This document shows positions 14,367 to 14,914 of a DNA stretch of 14,914 nucleotides, one piece after another. The first letter of the stretch is position 1; every line of letters starts with the position of its first letter. Origin of the DNA: Spirochaetales bacterium (GTDB lineage: Bacteria > Desulfobacterota_D > UBA1144); NCBI GenBank assembly GCA_002730475.1, contig PCAG01000052.1, positions 1 through 14,914 of the forward strand, written 5' to 3'. The position numbers and the translations under genes were made by a program. The notes beneath the pieces were generated by a model that was not told the origin of the DNA, ran no database searches, and saw only the letters and a program-made list of their open reading frames with translations.

Positions 14367-14914
14367 ATGACGTTACAGGCTAAGTTACGAGATACTTTTA
14401 AACGAAACGGATCAAGATCTGCGCTAGAGGTGGCGGGTACTGCTTTTACATATTCGTCCTTATATACAAAAGCCAGTAGAATTGCTCAAACTATCGCTAC
14501 GATTGGTGTTGAAGGAAATTTCGTTGGTATATTAGCCTATCGTAGCGTTATTGCTTATGCCGGCTTGTTAGGAGCTTTGCTGGCCGGTAAGGCGTATTTT
14601 CCATTGAGTCAGAAATTTCCACCAAGTCGAACACATAGCATGATTTCCATCTCTGATTGCGAGGCTATCGTCTTAGGGTATGAATGTATTCCAGTTCTTT
14701 CAAGTCTACTGGAAAACTATGACAGAGAGTTGCCGGAACTTAAGATAATATATCTATTAGAAGACAATAGCTCGATTACATTATTGGCTGAAAAATTTCC
14801 ACGTCACAAGTTCATTTCAGTGTGTGAACCAACACCTGACAATAATATTCCTTGCCATTTGGCAAAAGAAAATGATTATGCCTATCTACTGTTCACATCG
14901 GGCACCACTGGGCA
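14367..14914 (+). CDS. AMP-binding adenylation-domain protein (N-terminal part, 3' truncated)
   Basis: The first 182 codons of an adenylation enzyme run off the right edge. Translation from the ATG at 14367 gives 'ALEVAGTAFTYSSL', 'GLLGALLAGKAYFPLSQKFP' (the A2-like LKAGGAYVPL motif of nonribosomal peptide synthetase A domains) and, at the very end, 'YAYLLFTSGTTG', the A3 phosphate-binding loop. These enzymes activate an amino or carboxylic acid as an acyl-AMP before loading it on a carrier protein or acceptor. An in-frame TAG at 14355-14357 and the loss of the other upstream ATG (14360) by frame make 14367 the only reasonable start. The substrate-specifying residues and any carrier domain lie beyond the window. 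It follows the radical SAM gene by 43 bases in the same direction and so probably belongs to the cluster. Confidence 0.88.
   Translation, partial: MTLQAKLRDTFKRNGSRSALEVAGTAFTYSSLYTKASRIAQTIATIGVEGNFVGILAYRSVIAYAGLLGALLAGKAYFPLSQKFPPSRTHSMISISDCEAIVLGYECIPVLSSLLENYDRELPELKIIYLLEDNSSITLLAEKFPRHKFISVCEPTPDNNIPCHLAKENDYAYLLFTSGTTG

Overview
The window is a single-direction run of about fourteen plus-strand genes from an AT-rich bacterial genome. It looks like the interior of a surface-polysaccharide or sugar-derived natural-product cluster. There are no rRNA or tRNA genes, no CRISPR array and no complete insertion sequence. Shine-Dalgarno signals are weak at most starts. The organism cannot be named from this sequence. 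A GxxExxY-type gene with its characteristic 'ccgcagattacacagatt' repeats, together with many radical-SAM genes, fits an anaerobe of the anammox-planctomycete, Desulfobacterota/Geobacter or candidate-phylum kind; that is inference only.

Layout. At 1-1147 is the 3' part of a B12-type radical SAM protein cut by the window edge. At 1255-2250 is a deoxyhypusine-synthase-like protein of a family I associate with heptose-type sugar clusters. At 2209-2708 lies a repeat-bounded cassette with a GxxExxY gene interrupted by a TAG codon. Next come a stand-alone cytidylyltransferase-like protein (2714-3184), a nucleotidyltransferase-PfkB kinase fusion (3284-4816) and a GmhA-like phosphosugar isomerase (4911-5495). 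Degraded copies of the same repeat occupy every junction from 2.2 to 5.5 kb and none that I could see elsewhere. After that come a SPASM-type radical SAM enzyme, a split transketolase (two subunits with a 4-base overlap), a SAM methyltransferase, another SPASM-type radical SAM enzyme, a DegT/StrS-type PLP aminotransferase, a WbuC-like cupin, a third SPASM-type radical SAM protein, a B12-type radical SAM protein, and the first 182 codons of an adenylation (AMP-binding) protein running off the right edge.

How the genes may work together. A transketolase can make sedoheptulose 7-phosphate. A GmhA-like isomerase turns that into a heptose phosphate. An HldE-like kinase and nucleotidyltransferase would phosphorylate and activate it. 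An aminotransferase, a methyltransferase, a cupin and up to five radical SAM enzymes could then tailor the sugar or something attached to it, and the adenylation domain suggests an amino or carboxylic acid is also activated. No phosphatase, epimerase, glycosyltransferase or export gene is visible, so the product is unknown. The most unusual points are the repeat-separated gene modules, the loss of the second histidine of HxGH in the fused nucleotidyltransferase beside an intact stand-alone copy, the unexplained deoxyhypusine-synthase-like protein, and the density of radical SAM genes.
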